The notes beneath the pieces are model-generated. The model ran no database searches and was not told the DNA's origin. It worked only from the letters and a program-made list of their open reading frames with translations. A stretch of DNA of 64,000 nt from Pseudonocardiales bacterium (lineage in GTDB: Bacteria > Actinomycetota > Actinomycetes > Mycobacteriales > Pseudonocardiaceae), in contig JAFATA010000080.1 in the NCBI GenBank assembly GCA_019244165.1, positions 1 to 64,000 of the forward strand. Direction: 5' to 3'. Positions within the stretch are counted from its first letter, which is position 1. Each line of letters opens with the position of its first letter. The position numbers and the translations under genes were made by a program. Shown here piece after piece: positions 1-8,821 of this stretch.

Positions 1-132
1 CGGCTCCCCGGTAGAGACTGGATCTTGGTCGATCGTTCTTCTACCAGGAGCCGCACTCACTTTCACAGCACGACGCGCCGAGTCCTCCCAGTCCCCCGCG
101 TGGCATCCTTGACTGCCCGCCCAATCTCTTAA
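1..132. other. Left edge, no gene recognised
   Basis: This stretch precedes the WD40 coding frame, which meets a TAA stop at 130-132. I find no convincing coding region in it on either strand. It could be the remnant of whatever removed the 5' end of the WD40 gene, for example an insertion element end, but I cannot identify any element. Confidence 0.3.
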
Positions 133-1245
133 CTACCGGGCATTGCGTTTAGCCCCGACGGGCATACCCTGGCCACCGGCAGCGGCGACCACACCGCGCG
201 GTTGTGGGATGTCAGCGATCCCCGCCACCCCAGCTCACTAGCTACCCTCACCGGCCACGGTAACGAAGTCTTCTCGGTGGCGTTTAGCCCCGACGGGCAT
301 ACCCTGGCCACCGGCAGCAGAGACACCACGGCGCGGTTGTGGAATGTCAACGACCCCCACCACCCCGCTTCACTGGCCACCCTCACCGGCCACACCAACA
401 GCGTCTTCGCGGTGGCGTTTAGCCCTGACGGGCGGACTCTGGCCACCGGTAGCTACGACGACACTGCCCGACTGTGGGACTTTCCCGGGCCCATCTTGTC
501 CTGGCATACCGACAGCGTTTTGTCGGTGGCGTTCAGTCTTGACGGGCGTACCTTGGCCACCGGTAGCTACGACAAGACTGCGCGGTTGTGGGACATCAGT
601 GACCCTCACCACCCGACTCCCCTAGCCACCCTCACCGGCCACACCAGCGCCGTCGAAGAGGTGGCGTTTAGCCCCGACGGGCGCACTCTGGCTACCGGCA
701 GCGGCGACACCACGGCGCGGTTGTGGGATGTTCGTGACCCTCGTCATCCCAGCTTGCTAGCCACTCTCACCGGCCACACCAACAGCGCCAACGCGGTGGC
801 GTTTAGCCCCGATGGGCATACCCTGGCCACTGGCAGCAGCGACACCACGGCGCGGTTGTGGGATGTCCGCGAGCCCCATCACCCCAGCCCGCTAGCCACT
901 CTCACCGGCCACACCAGCGCCGTCAAAGCGGTGGCGTTTAGCCCCGACGGGCGCACTCTGGCCACTGGCAGCAGCGACCGCACCTCGCGGTTGTGGGATG
1001 TCCGCGAGCCCCATCACCCCAGCCCGCTAGCCACTCTCACCGGCCACACCTCCAATGTCGACTCGGTGGCGTTTAGCCCCGACGGGTACACCCTGGCCAC
1101 CGCCAGCGAAGATGGGACCGCCCGGCTGTGGGAAACCAATGTCGATCGGGTCGCCGCTCGGGTCTGTAGCATTACCACCCCGATCACCCGAAGTGAGTGG
1201 AGTCACTACCTGCCCGACCTGGCCTACCATCCCCCCTGCCGATGA
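133..1245 (+). pseudogene. WD40 repeat protein, 5'-truncated
   Basis: The frame is a string of about eight WD40 units with the recurring pattern LATLTGH..V..VAFSPDG.TLATGS.D.TARLWDV. One unit is degenerate: the LATLTGH segment near nt 480-515 is replaced by FPGPILSWHTDSV. The repeats are almost identical at DNA level, which suggests recent expansion or gene conversion. The C-terminal tail (VAARVCSITTP...YLPDLAYHPPC) resembles the end of actinobacterial NACHT/nSTAND-WD40 or kinase-WD40 proteins, where the propeller acts as a sensor. The frame runs straight into a stop at 130-132 in the middle of a repeat and has no effector or NTPase domain. I therefore read it as a 3' fragment. A start at 202 would give only a partial propeller. 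Confidence 0.75.
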
Positions 1246-1261
1246 GCTGCCGTGACCCGCT

Positions 1262-2332
1262 TTACGGCGTCAGCACGTAGAGGGTGTTGAAGGGGTCCTC
1301 GATCGGCACCCGTCGTACCTGGGAGAAGCCCGTCTCGGAAGCCAGCTCGGTGAGCTTGGCCTCGGGCAGGCCAAGGGTCCCCAGACCCGCTCCCCCTTCG
1401 GCCAGCGAGACGGTCATGCAGTAGGCGAGGCTGAGGCCGTACCTCACGGCGCTCAGCGGGCCGACGTTGTCCTCGGGACGCTCCGAGCACGTGATGTCGA
1501 CGCAGAGATAGCGCCCATCGGGCGCAAGACCGTCGTGGATCGCTCGCAGCAGCCCGCGGGGATCGGCCGAGTCGTGGACGACGTCGAAGGTCGTGACGAC
1601 GTCGTAGCGTTGCGGAAGGCCCTGGACCACGTCGCGTACCTCGAACCGCACCCGGTCGCACAGTCCCGCCGCAGCGGCCCGGCTCCGCGCGGCCACCACG
1701 GCCGGCTGGTAAAGGTCGTACCCTACGATCGAGCAGGCGGGGAACGCCCGGGCCAGCTTGATCACCGCCCGGCCCCGACCGCAGCCGATGTCGGCCACGG
1801 TCGCCCCAGCCTGCAGCTTGGCCAGGACATCGGGCATGGCGGGGAGCCACTCGGGCACCAGCAGATGCTCAAACCACGGGGCGGTGAACCGGTCGATGGA
1901 CTCCACCCGCTCCTCGCCGAAGAGGTCCTGGGGGACCCCGCCGCCCTCCCGGAAGGCTCCCAGCAGCCGGTGGAATGTCTGCCCGTAGTTCGTTGAGTAA
2001 CCGAAGAAGGCACAGCCGAGGAAGAACCGCCCGGCCTCCTCCGCGAGAACCGGAGCGTGTTCCGCGGGCAGCGCGTAGCGGCCCGTGTCGGGCTGGTAGC
2101 TGAGGTAGCCGGCGGCTGCCATCCCGGCGAGCCACTCGCGCAGGTAACGCTCCTGCAGTCCCGTGCGGGCCGCCAACTCTGGACTCGTGGCAGCTCCGCT
2201 CGCGGCGAGATCCTTGAACAGGCCGAGCCGATCCCCGATGCCGGCCATAAAGAAGGCGCTGGCGCCGGCGTAATCGCCCAGCACCTTCTCCATGAAGGCC
2301 TCCACGGCCTCAGTGGGTACTCCGGGTCCCAT
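1262..2332 (-). CDS. SAM-dependent class I methyltransferase, Rv2258c-like
   Basis: A 356-residue protein with an N-terminal winged-helix/dimerisation region (about residues 1-110, including LAARTGLQERYLREWL) and a C-terminal Rossmann methyltransferase domain. The SAM-binding motif I is VADIGCGRGRAV (about residue 180), followed by an acidic residue in IVGYDLYQP and by VVTTFDVVHD. The architecture matches the Rv2258c-type family, often annotated as a regulator-like methyltransferase of unknown substrate. The gene is complete and lies tail-to-tail with the WD40 fragment. The next gene on the same strand is the L,D-transpeptidase, which need not be functionally linked. Substrate is unknown. Confidence 0.8.
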   Translation of the reverse strand: MGPGVPTEAVEAFMEKVLGDYAGASAFFMAGIGDRLGLFKDLAASGAATSPELAARTGLQERYLREWLAGMAAAGYLSYQPDTGRYALPAEHAPVLAEEAGRFFLGCAFFGYSTNYGQTFHRLLGAFREGGGVPQDLFGEERVESIDRFTAPWFEHLLVPEWLPAMPDVLAKLQAGATVADIGCGRGRAVIKLARAFPACSIVGYDLYQPAVVAARSRAAAAGLCDRVRFEVRDVVQGLPQRYDVVTTFDVVHDSADPRGLLRAIHDGLAPDGRYLCVDITCSERPEDNVGPLSAVRYGLSLAYCMTVSLAEGGAGLGTLGLPEAKLTELASETGFSQVRRVPIEDPFNTLYVLTP

Positions 2333-2359
2333 CCCGTGCCTCCTCGGGGGCTCAGCAGG

Positions 2360-3517
2360 TCAGGAGTGCAGGGCCGACATTGCCAGCCAGCTGTCCCAGG
2401 GTACGGTCCAGTCGTAGATGTCGCCGTCGGCTCCGGTTAGTGGGGTGGGGCTGCCGGTGACCTCGACGGGGTCTCCGAACATCGCGGTGGTGAAGTATTC
2501 CCGAGCGTTCGCGGTGGAGAGGTTCACGCAGCCGTGGGTGACGTTCGAGGAGCCTTGCACGCCGGTGGTCTCTGGGTTGGCGTGGATGAACTCGCCGTTA
2601 TTGGAGATCCGCACCGCCCAGTACTCGGGAATGTTGACGTAGCCGTAGGCGGGGTTGGACATCAGCACTTTCTGAGCTTTGTTCATCACCACGTGGATGC
2701 CGTTGGTCGTGTTGCGCTGTGGGTCTGAGGACAGCCCGTAGCTGGCTGGGAAGTTCATCACTTCGTGGCCGTCCCGCATGACGATCATGCGGTGGCTGTT
2801 GACGTCGGCCTCGACGATCTGAGCGCGACCAATCATGAACTTGGTGCTGATGTCTTCCCTGCCGTAGGAGCCCTCGCCGAGGGCCACGCCGTAGAGCTTG
2901 GCGGTGACGCTGACGTGGGTGCCGGGCTGCCAGTAGTTCTTGGGCCGGTAGTGCGCCCGGGAGCCACCGTTGTCGTCGGGCAGCCAGGCCCACGACCCCT
3001 CGGTGGGCACCGACGTCTGCACCTGCAGCGCCCGTTCCGCGGCGGCCTTGTCCGACACGTGACCGTCGAACTGCAGGATGATCGGGGCGGCGATGCCCAC
3101 CGTGTCGCCGTCGCCGATGTTCAGCGTGGCGTGTAGCTGCTGTAGTGGCGTGAGGGTGGTGAACGAGCCGGCGACCGGCACGGCCAGGTGATCAGGGCCG
3201 GCCGCGCTGCCACGCCAGGTGTAGGTCTTGCCGTAGCCCAGTGGCTCCGCGCTGACCCAGCTGCGCCGGTCCGCGCTCAGGGTGCCGGCCACGGCCTTGC
3301 CTTCCGGGTTGAGCAGCGCCACCTGCAACAGGGCACCTCCGGTGACGTGCACCGAGACGGGCAGCGTCGGGCTGACGTTCGTGGCCTTGTTGCCCGGCAG
3401 GGTGCTGACGTGCGCCTGCGGAGGCCGGGGAGCGCTAGCGCCGGAGCCCCCGGGGGGTCCCCCGGAGCACGCGACCAGCAACACCGCCGCGACAAGCAAC
3501 ATCAACACGCGCCGCAT
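2360..3517 (-). CDS. L,D-transpeptidase lipoprotein (YkuD domain)
   Basis: This is a cell-wall cross-linking enzyme that forms 3-3 (L,D) peptide bridges between stem peptides outside the membrane. The chosen ATG gives an N-terminus MRRVLMLLVAAVLLVACSGG, a signal peptide with a lipobox ending in Cys, preceded by a GGGGAG-type ribosome site. The frame opens 34 codons earlier, but that extension lacks signal character. After a Pro-rich linker come Ig-like domains (NVSPTLPVSV..., then LNIGDGDTVGIAAPI) and the C-terminal YkuD domain with the catalytic HGCVN motif (Cys near residue 330). Length (385 aa) and order match mycobacterial LdtB/LdtA-type proteins. The context (LCP, Rml, WbbL) is cell-envelope assembly. 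Confidence 0.93.
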   Translation of the reverse strand: MRRVLMLLVAAVLLVACSGGPPGGSGASAPRPPQAHVSTLPGNKATNVSPTLPVSVHVTGGALLQVALLNPEGKAVAGTLSADRRSWVSAEPLGYGKTYTWRGSAAGPDHLAVPVAGSFTTLTPLQQLHATLNIGDGDTVGIAAPIILQFDGHVSDKAAAERALQVQTSVPTEGSWAWLPDDNGGSRAHYRPKNYWQPGTHVSVTAKLYGVALGEGSYGREDISTKFMIGRAQIVEADVNSHRMIVMRDGHEVMNFPASYGLSSDPQRNTTNGIHVVMNKAQKVLMSNPAYGYVNIPEYWAVRISNNGEFIHANPETTGVQGSSNVTHGCVNLSTANAREYFTTAMFGDPVEVTGSPTPLTGADGDIYDWTVPWDSWLAMSALHS

Positions 3518-3670
3518 GCTTCCCACCGAATCTCCCCAAACCGTTGCCCGGCCAGAGGGTATCGCAGGGCACCGCGCGGACTGCGCAGAAGTTGTCGGTG
3601 TCGTCCGGCATGCTGGCACCGAGCAGGAAGGAGGAGGACCATGACGCTCGAGGGCGGTGGGCAGGGGCGA

Positions 3671-4381
3671 TCAGCCGGCTCGGCGGACCGGTGGCACGTC
3701 CACGCCCAGGGTCGCACTCACCCGCTCGACCTCGCAGCGATGCGGCAACGCGGTGAGATCAGCGGCGGTGCACTGCACCAGCGAGGCGTCCGTGGCGAGC
3801 ACCGCGAGCAACACCTCACCCGGCACGGTCGCGTCCCAGCTGGTGGTGCACAGCAGCCGGTCACCGGCGCTCAGAGCCAGCTGCTCGGCCCGGGTCCGGG
3901 CGCTGTGCAGGACCCGCTCGGCGTCCGGCCCCGCCCGGTCGGGCTGGAACGTGTCGCCGTGCACCCGGACCTCGCTGACGAAGTCCCGGACCCCTGGCGG
4001 GGGTGTCGCGATACCCCTACCCATCGCGTCCAGCCGTAGCACCGCCAGCTCGTCCGCCTCGCTGGCCTCGGTGAGGCGCTCGGGTGCGCACAGCGCGACC
4101 CGCGCTCCGGTGGCGGAAGGGGTGACCGTCGCGCCGCACCACCATGCGCCCAGCAGCACCCCGGCGCTCTGCCAGTGCGGCGGTAGCAACACCGCGACGG
4201 GGTCACCGGGCTGCACGTCCAGCTCGTCGCGCAACCAGTTCGCGGTCTTGGCCGCCCAGTTGGCCAGCGTGGCACCGGAGAGCTCAACCCGGCTCCCGGC
4301 GGCATCGTCGTAGTGAGTGATGCGCGGCCGGGCCGGATCAGCGCGCAGCAGCGGGCCGAGCATCTGGTCGGTGATGGTCAT
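3671..4381 (-). CDS. TIGR03089 family protein (AMP-binding-like)
   Basis: A 236-residue protein whose N-terminus (MTITDQMLGPLL, then ITHYDDAAGSRVELSGATLANWAAK) and QPGDPVAVLLPPHWQSAG segment resemble the N-terminal part of acyl-CoA synthetases, without the full adenylation domain. This is the actinobacterial TIGR03089 family, of unknown function, regularly found beside the LCP gene (Rv3268 beside Rv3267 in M. tuberculosis), as here. I chose the ATG at 4381 because homology begins there; the open frame extends upstream by 64 codons that overlap the LCP gene end and look non-coding. Transcribed in the same direction as the LCP gene, 35 nt downstream of it. Confidence 0.85.
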   Translation of the reverse strand: MTITDQMLGPLLRADPARPRITHYDDAAGSRVELSGATLANWAAKTANWLRDELDVQPGDPVAVLLPPHWQSAGVLLGAWWCGATVTPSATGARVALCAPERLTEASEADELAVLRLDAMGRGIATPPPGVRDFVSEVRVHGDTFQPDRAGPDAERVLHSARTRAEQLALSAGDRLLCTTSWDATVPGEVLLAVLATDASLVQCTAADLTALPHRCEVERVSATLGVDVPPVRRAG

Positions 4382-4416
4382 CGGCTGCCCAGCATGCCCC
4401 GGAGCATAGCGCCGGG

Positions 4417-6051
4417 TCAGAAGACGCAGGGCACCTTGCCCCCCACCATGGCGGCTCCCGGCGCGGTGGGGGACGGAGGTGGGGGGGCCGGGGACACCGC
4501 GGAGGAGGTGCTCCCGGCATGGGCGGTCTCGGCGATCGGGCGCACGTCCTCGGCCGCGGTACTCGCCCGCCACGGCAACGCACCCCCGATAGGCGGTTTG
4601 CCATGGCGGGAGGAGCGGGAGTAGTCCGAGCCGAGGTAGACCTGCACGGTACCGGCGCCCAGGTAGGGGGTCTCTTCGAGAGGCAGACCACCCAGCGCGT
4701 CGGCCACCAGGCGTCCGGCGTCCTGCCCGCCAGCCGGGTAGCGCACCACACTGGTGGCCCGGGCGGGGGCGTTGCCGACGGTGCCCGTACCGAAACCCTG
4801 CCCGCTCAGCTGCTCGGAGACCAATCGGGCGAGCCCGGTCACGGCCGTGGCGTTGAACACCGCGACGGTGATCGTCGCCTTGGCTGGGGGGCGGTGCAGG
4901 GGGCGCGCCGGGACAGGGGCCTCGATGGCCTGCGCGACGAACTCCCGCACGGCCTGCGGGTCGACCGTGAGCACCGCGCCGTCGGACTCGCTCTCGCCAT
5001 CGCCCACCACCGGGACGGTCTCGAACACCATGTTGCCGGCGGTCATGCCCTGCATCCGGGTGGCGAACTCGAGCACGTCGAAGCCCTCGTCGAGCACCAG
5101 CGACTGCTGGGTCGCGTTGATCAGATGACGGATGCGGCGGGGGTTGGCGAGCGTGCCCGCGCTGAGCACCTTGCTGGCCAGCGAGGCCAGGTACGCCTGC
5201 TGGCGCACGATGCGGTCAAGGTCACCGCGGGGCAGTCCGTGCCGCTGCCGGACGAACGCCAACGCCTCCGGCCCGGAGATCAGCTGCGGGCCGGCCGGGA
5301 AGTTCGCGCCGGAGAACCGGTCGCGAACCGGTGCCCGCAGACACACCTCAACCCCGCCGACGGCATCGGTGAGCAGCGAGAAGCCCAGCAGGTTGATTTC
5401 CGCGTAGTGGTCGATGCCGACCCCGGTGAGGTCCCGGACGGCCTCCAGCAGCAGCTTGCGGCCAGCGGCGAGGGACTCGGCACGCACCCTGGCGGGGTCG
5501 AGGCCTTGCTCGGCGAGCCGCTGCGCGGTGGTGTTCTTGGCCCGGGCGAACGCCGAGTTGAGCTTGTGCTTGCCGTACCCCTCCGGCAGCGTCACGTACA
5601 GGTCCCGGGGCAGCGAGATCGCGACCGCGCGCCGGCCATCGTTGGGGATCCGCACCAGGATCATGGTGTCGGTGAGCTCACCCTCGTTGCTCCCCGCGTG
5701 CAGCCGGGACAGCGCATCAGCGGCCAGCGCGTTGCCCTGCGCGTCGGTCCGGCTGTCCAGGCCCACCAGCAGGATGTCGGTGGCCTTGTCCGCTGGGGCC
5801 GGTTCGATCACCTTCGCGGTGCTCATGCCCTGGTGCAGATGCCGGACCGTCGACCACCCATATCCGGTGAGGCTGAACACCAGCATCGAGACCATCGCGA
5901 GTGCCAGCTTGGCCAGGTGCAACCCGTAGCGGCACCGGCGCGGCACGGCCCTGCGCCGCTGGCGCGAGAATGTTGCCCTGCGCCGCTGGCGCGAGAATGT
6001 CGCGCTGTGCCGCCGGTGCGAGGACGCCGCCTTGCGCCGCCGACGCTCCAC
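4417..6051 (-). CDS. LytR-CpsA-Psr (LCP) family glycopolymer transferase with LytR_C domain
   Basis: This membrane protein is expected to attach arabinogalactan or another wall polymer to peptidoglycan. It has 544 residues: a very basic cytoplasmic N-terminus (about 45 residues), one transmembrane helix (LAKLALAMVSMLVFSLTGYG, about 46-66), the LCP domain (ILLVGLDSRTD, DTMILVRIPN, AISLPRDLYV, then LNSAFA and DHYAEINLLGF; about 90-330), and a C-terminal LytR_C domain (TITVAVFNATAVTGLARLV to VQVYLGSDYS). Conserved Asp and Arg residues of the pyrophosphate-binding site are present (DSR, PRD). The N-terminus carries two tandem nine-residue units (ATFSRQRRR) coded by a 27-bp DNA repeat. It corresponds in position to Rv3267. 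Confidence 0.93.
   Translation of the reverse strand: MERRRRKAASSHRRHSATFSRQRRRATFSRQRRRAVPRRCRYGLHLAKLALAMVSMLVFSLTGYGWSTVRHLHQGMSTAKVIEPAPADKATDILLVGLDSRTDAQGNALAADALSRLHAGSNEGELTDTMILVRIPNDGRRAVAISLPRDLYVTLPEGYGKHKLNSAFARAKNTTAQRLAEQGLDPARVRAESLAAGRKLLLEAVRDLTGVGIDHYAEINLLGFSLLTDAVGGVEVCLRAPVRDRFSGANFPAGPQLISGPEALAFVRQRHGLPRGDLDRIVRQQAYLASLASKVLSAGTLANPRRIRHLINATQQSLVLDEGFDVLEFATRMQGMTAGNMVFETVPVVGDGESESDGAVLTVDPQAVREFVAQAIEAPVPARPLHRPPAKATITVAVFNATAVTGLARLVSEQLSGQGFGTGTVGNAPARATSVVRYPAGGQDAGRLVADALGGLPLEETPYLGAGTVQVYLGSDYSRSSRHGKPPIGGALPWRASTAAEDVRPIAETAHAGSTSSAVSPAPPPPSPTAPGAAMVGGKVPCVF
5948..6001. repeat. 27-bp tandem repeat within the LCP gene
   Basis: Two adjacent 27-base units (5948-5974 and 5975-6001) differ only at the last base. 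On the minus strand they encode the repeated ATFSRQRRR segment of the cytoplasmic tail of the LCP protein. Being a multiple of three, copy-number change would keep the frame, so the length of the basic tail may vary between strains. Confidence 0.85.
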
Positions 6052-6166
6052 GGATGCCCTCCTGCCGCTCCCCTAGTTGTGAAAGGCAGACGTGTGAGCC
6101 TCTGATCAGGTTGCCGTGGCACACTCAACGCCCCTAACTGGCGGTCACAGTGAGGAGGGCGCGCCG

Positions 6167-7141
6167 ATGCGGCTGCTGGTCACCGGTGGTGCTGGGTTCA
6201 TCGGCTCGACGTTCGTGCGGCGGGTGCTGCAGGGCGCTGAGCCGGCGCTGGCCGGCGCTGACCTGGTGGTTCTGGACAAGCTGACCTACGCCGGCAATGA
6301 GGCGAACCTGGCGCCGGTCGCGGCCTGCCCGGCGCTGCACTTCGTCAAGGGCGACATCACCGACGAGTCGCTGGTGGCTGAGCTGATGGTCGGTGTCGAT
6401 GCGGTGGTGCACTTCGCCGCGGAGTCGCATGTGGACCGCTCGATCCTGGGTGCCGATCCGTTCGTGCTGACCAACGTGGTCGGTACCCAGATCCTGCTGC
6501 AGGCTGCGCTGCACGCCGGTGTGCCGCACTTCGTGCACATCTCCACCGACGAGGTCTACGGATCGATCGAGTCGGGGTCGTGGTTGGAGCAGGCCCCTCT
6601 GGAACCGAACTCGCCCTACTCGGCGTCCAAGGCCAGCGCCGACCTGCTCGCCCGGGCCTACGCCCGCACCCACGGCATGGACGTGCGGATCACCCGCTGC
6701 TGCAACAACTACGGGCCCTACCAGTATCCGGAGAAGGTCATCCCGCTGTTCGTCACCAACCTGCTCGACGGGCTGCCGGTGCCGCTGTACGGCGATGGGC
6801 TCAACGTGCGGGACTGGGTGCACGTGGAGGACCATTGTCGCGCCATCGCGCTGGTGCTCGAGCGCGGTCAGGCCGGTGAGATCTACAACATCGGCGGTGG
6901 CACCGAGCTGACCAACACCGCGCTCACCGGCTTGCTGCTGGACGCCCTGGGCGCCAACTGGTCGCGGGTGCAGCCGGTGGTCGATCGCAAAGCCCACGAC
7001 CGCCGCTACTCGGTGGACTGGACGAAGATCCGCACCCAGCTCGGCTACGCCCCCCAGGTGGACTTCGCGGCGGGACTGGCCGCCACGGTGCGCTGGTATG
7101 CCGAGCATCGGGCCTGGTGGGAGCCATTGAAGGCGGCGTGA
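6167..7141 (+). CDS. rmlB: dTDP-glucose 4,6-dehydratase RmlB
   Basis: Catalyses the second step of dTDP-L-rhamnose synthesis, dTDP-glucose to dTDP-4-keto-6-deoxyglucose, in the cytoplasm. A 324-residue extended SDR: the NAD-binding motif GGAGFIGS is at the N-terminus, the catalytic triad region shows STDEVYG with YSASK, and downstream are RCCNNYGPYQ and the sugar-nucleotide signature NVRDWVHVEDH. The ATG at 6167 is chosen because a GAGGAGG site sits 8-14 nt upstream and the Rossmann fold begins at once; the upstream in-frame ATG adds 17 residues overlapping the divergent LCP promoter region. It overlaps rmlD by four bases. No rmlA or rmlC is in the window. Confidence 0.97.
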   Translation: MRLLVTGGAGFIGSTFVRRVLQGAEPALAGADLVVLDKLTYAGNEANLAPVAACPALHFVKGDITDESLVAELMVGVDAVVHFAAESHVDRSILGADPFVLTNVVGTQILLQAALHAGVPHFVHISTDEVYGSIESGSWLEQAPLEPNSPYSASKASADLLARAYARTHGMDVRITRCCNNYGPYQYPEKVIPLFVTNLLDGLPVPLYGDGLNVRDWVHVEDHCRAIALVLERGQAGEIYNIGGGTELTNTALTGLLLDALGANWSRVQPVVDRKAHDRRYSVDWTKIRTQLGYAPQVDFAAGLAATVRWYAEHRAWWEPLKAA

Positions 7142-8046
7142 AGGGTCAGTTGTCGTTGCTGATCACTGGTGCCGCCGGGCAGCTCGGGCGGGACCTGGCG
7201 GTGGCGGCCGCGCGCGCCGGGATCACCCGGATCCACATCCCGGGCTCGGCTGAGCTCGACATCACCGATCCGGTGGCGGTGTCCGAGGCGGTCGCCTTCG
7301 CCTCAGCCGGGTCCGGCGCACCGCTGGTGGTGATCAACGCGGCGGCCTACACCGCCGTGGACGCCGCCGAGGGCGCGGGTGCCGCGCGGGCCCAGGCGGT
7401 CAACGCGGAGGGTCCGGCGATCCTGGCCCGGGCCTGCGCCGCCCACCGGGCGCACCTGGTGCAGGTCTCCACCGACTACGTCTTCGCGGGCGAGAGCGTC
7501 GGGCCCAACCGGGTGGATGACCCCACGCTGCCGCGAAGCGTGTACGGCCGAACCAAGCTGGCAGGCGAGCACGCGGTGCTGTCTGCGGTCTCTTCCTGGG
7601 GCTCCCGCGCCCACGTGGTGCGCACCGCGTGGCTCTACAGCGCGCACGGCGGTAACTTCGTGCGCACCATGGCGGCCCTGGCCCGTGGGGGCGGGACCGT
7701 TCGAGTGGTCGACGACCAGCACGGCAACCCGACCTGGACGGCGGACCTCGCGGAGGGCTTGATCGCGCTCACGCTCGCCGCCGATCGGATGCCCCCCGGC
7801 GTGCTGCACTGCGTCAACGCCTCCGCGACGACGTGGTTCGGGCTGGCCCAAGCGGTGTTCACCGAGATCGGGGCCGATCCGGAGCGGGTGGTGCCCTGCA
7901 GTACCGCGGAGTTCCCCCGGCCCGCGCCGCGCCCGGCGAACTCGGTGCTGGACACCGCGGGCTGGGCCGCCGCCGGCCTGCCCGAGCTACGGCACTGGCG
8001 CCACGCCCTGCACGCCGCCGCCACCGCGGGCGTGCTCGCCGGCTGA
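7138..8046 (+). CDS. rmlD: dTDP-4-dehydrorhamnose reductase RmlD
   Basis: The last step of dTDP-L-rhamnose synthesis: NAD(P)H-dependent reduction of dTDP-4-keto-rhamnose. The protein (302 residues) has the NAD(P)-binding motif ITGAAGQLGRDL at the N-terminus, STDYVFAG and the YGRTKLAGE catalytic segment near residue 140, and the C-terminal RPANSVLDT typical of RmlD. The GTG at 7138 overlaps the rmlB stop (GTGA), so the two are translationally coupled. An upstream in-frame ATG (7117) lies inside rmlB. In M. tuberculosis rmlD (Rv3266c) is followed by wbbL; here wbbL lies about 34 kb away. Confidence 0.96.
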   Translation: MKGQLSLLITGAAGQLGRDLAVAAARAGITRIHIPGSAELDITDPVAVSEAVAFASAGSGAPLVVINAAAYTAVDAAEGAGAARAQAVNAEGPAILARACAAHRAHLVQVSTDYVFAGESVGPNRVDDPTLPRSVYGRTKLAGEHAVLSAVSSWGSRAHVVRTAWLYSAHGGNFVRTMAALARGGGTVRVVDDQHGNPTWTADLAEGLIALTLAADRMPPGVLHCVNASATTWFGLAQAVFTEIGADPERVVPCSTAEFPRPAPRPANSVLDTAGWAAAGLPELRHWRHALHAAATAGVLAG

Positions 8047-8117
8047 TCCACCAGACCGGCAGGCTGTGTGTGGAGTGTTGCGGATGGATTGGGTAGGTCG
8101 GCCGGTACCCTGTCGCG

Positions 8118-8765
8118 ATGGCTGATAGGAGTGTGGGCTCCGAGCTGGATCTGGATGCGATCTTGGCCACTCGATGGGCTGATCCTGCGGTCTTTCCCGC
8201 GTCTGAGTTCCTGCGTGCATCGGAGTTCTATTGCCAGCGGCGAAACCGCGACGAGGAGCTGCTTGCGGTCCGTGCGAAGACTGCGGCGCTGATCCGAGAG
8301 TGGACGGGTCGGGACTCGCGCGACGTCGGGTCGTTCGGGTTGCGGTTGAACCTAGAGACCAGCGATCTGGATCTGGGTATCGGCTATCCGGTGGAACGGC
8401 GCGAGGAGCTGATCGCGCTGTTGGCTCCCAAGACGGTATTCAAGGGTGAACGGGTCACGCGGTTCCCCGCTGCGGATTTTCGGAGCAGTGAGCCGGCCGC
8501 CACGACACGGTTGGTGTTCGCCTTCGAGGTGGATGGCGTTGAGGTGGACTTGAGCGCGTTGACCGAGGAGGACTTTGCGGTCGCCTGTCGCATGCTCGAT
8601 GACATCGAGGCGAGCATGACCGAGCCGGAGCGGATCGCCCACACCTGGGTCAAGTATCTGCTGCGCAGCTCGGGTCGGATGGCCGAGTACGCGCAGTGGA
8701 AGCTGGTGACCTACGCCAGATTCTGCCCGGAGTTCACCTGGGTGCCCATTCCCGAGCCTTCCTGA
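8118..8765 (+). CDS. Nucleotidyltransferase-fold protein
   Basis: A 215-residue protein with the minimal nucleotidyltransferase signature: GSFGLRLNLETSDLDLGI (about residue 77) provides the GS motif and the D-x-D metal ligands, and VDGVEVDLSALTEED supplies a likely third acidic residue. The C-terminal helical part (RIAHTWVKYLLRSSGRMAEY) may bind the substrate. I cannot name the substrate; possibilities include small molecules (antibiotic-type nucleotidyltransferases), tRNA or protein. It stands 71 nt after rmlD on the same strand, but the compositional and functional break suggests it is the first gene of the accessory block. Confidence 0.7.
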   Translation: MADRSVGSELDLDAILATRWADPAVFPASEFLRASEFYCQRRNRDEELLAVRAKTAALIREWTGRDSRDVGSFGLRLNLETSDLDLGIGYPVERREELIALLAPKTVFKGERVTRFPAADFRSSEPAATTRLVFAFEVDGVEVDLSALTEEDFAVACRMLDDIEASMTEPERIAHTWVKYLLRSSGRMAEYAQWKLVTYARFCPEFTWVPIPEPS

Positions 8766-8821
8766 CTCCGGCAGGCGCCATTAGCGAATGGTTGGCCGGC
8801 CTGATGGTCCCGTCTCGTTGG

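Noticed and set aside
1-130. Possible insertion sequence end
   Set aside because: No transposase sequence or matching inverted repeat elsewhere in the window supports it.
4519-6105. A 528-codon plus-strand frame
   Set aside because: It is the antisense shadow of the LCP gene, with His/Arg/Gly-rich composition and no motifs.
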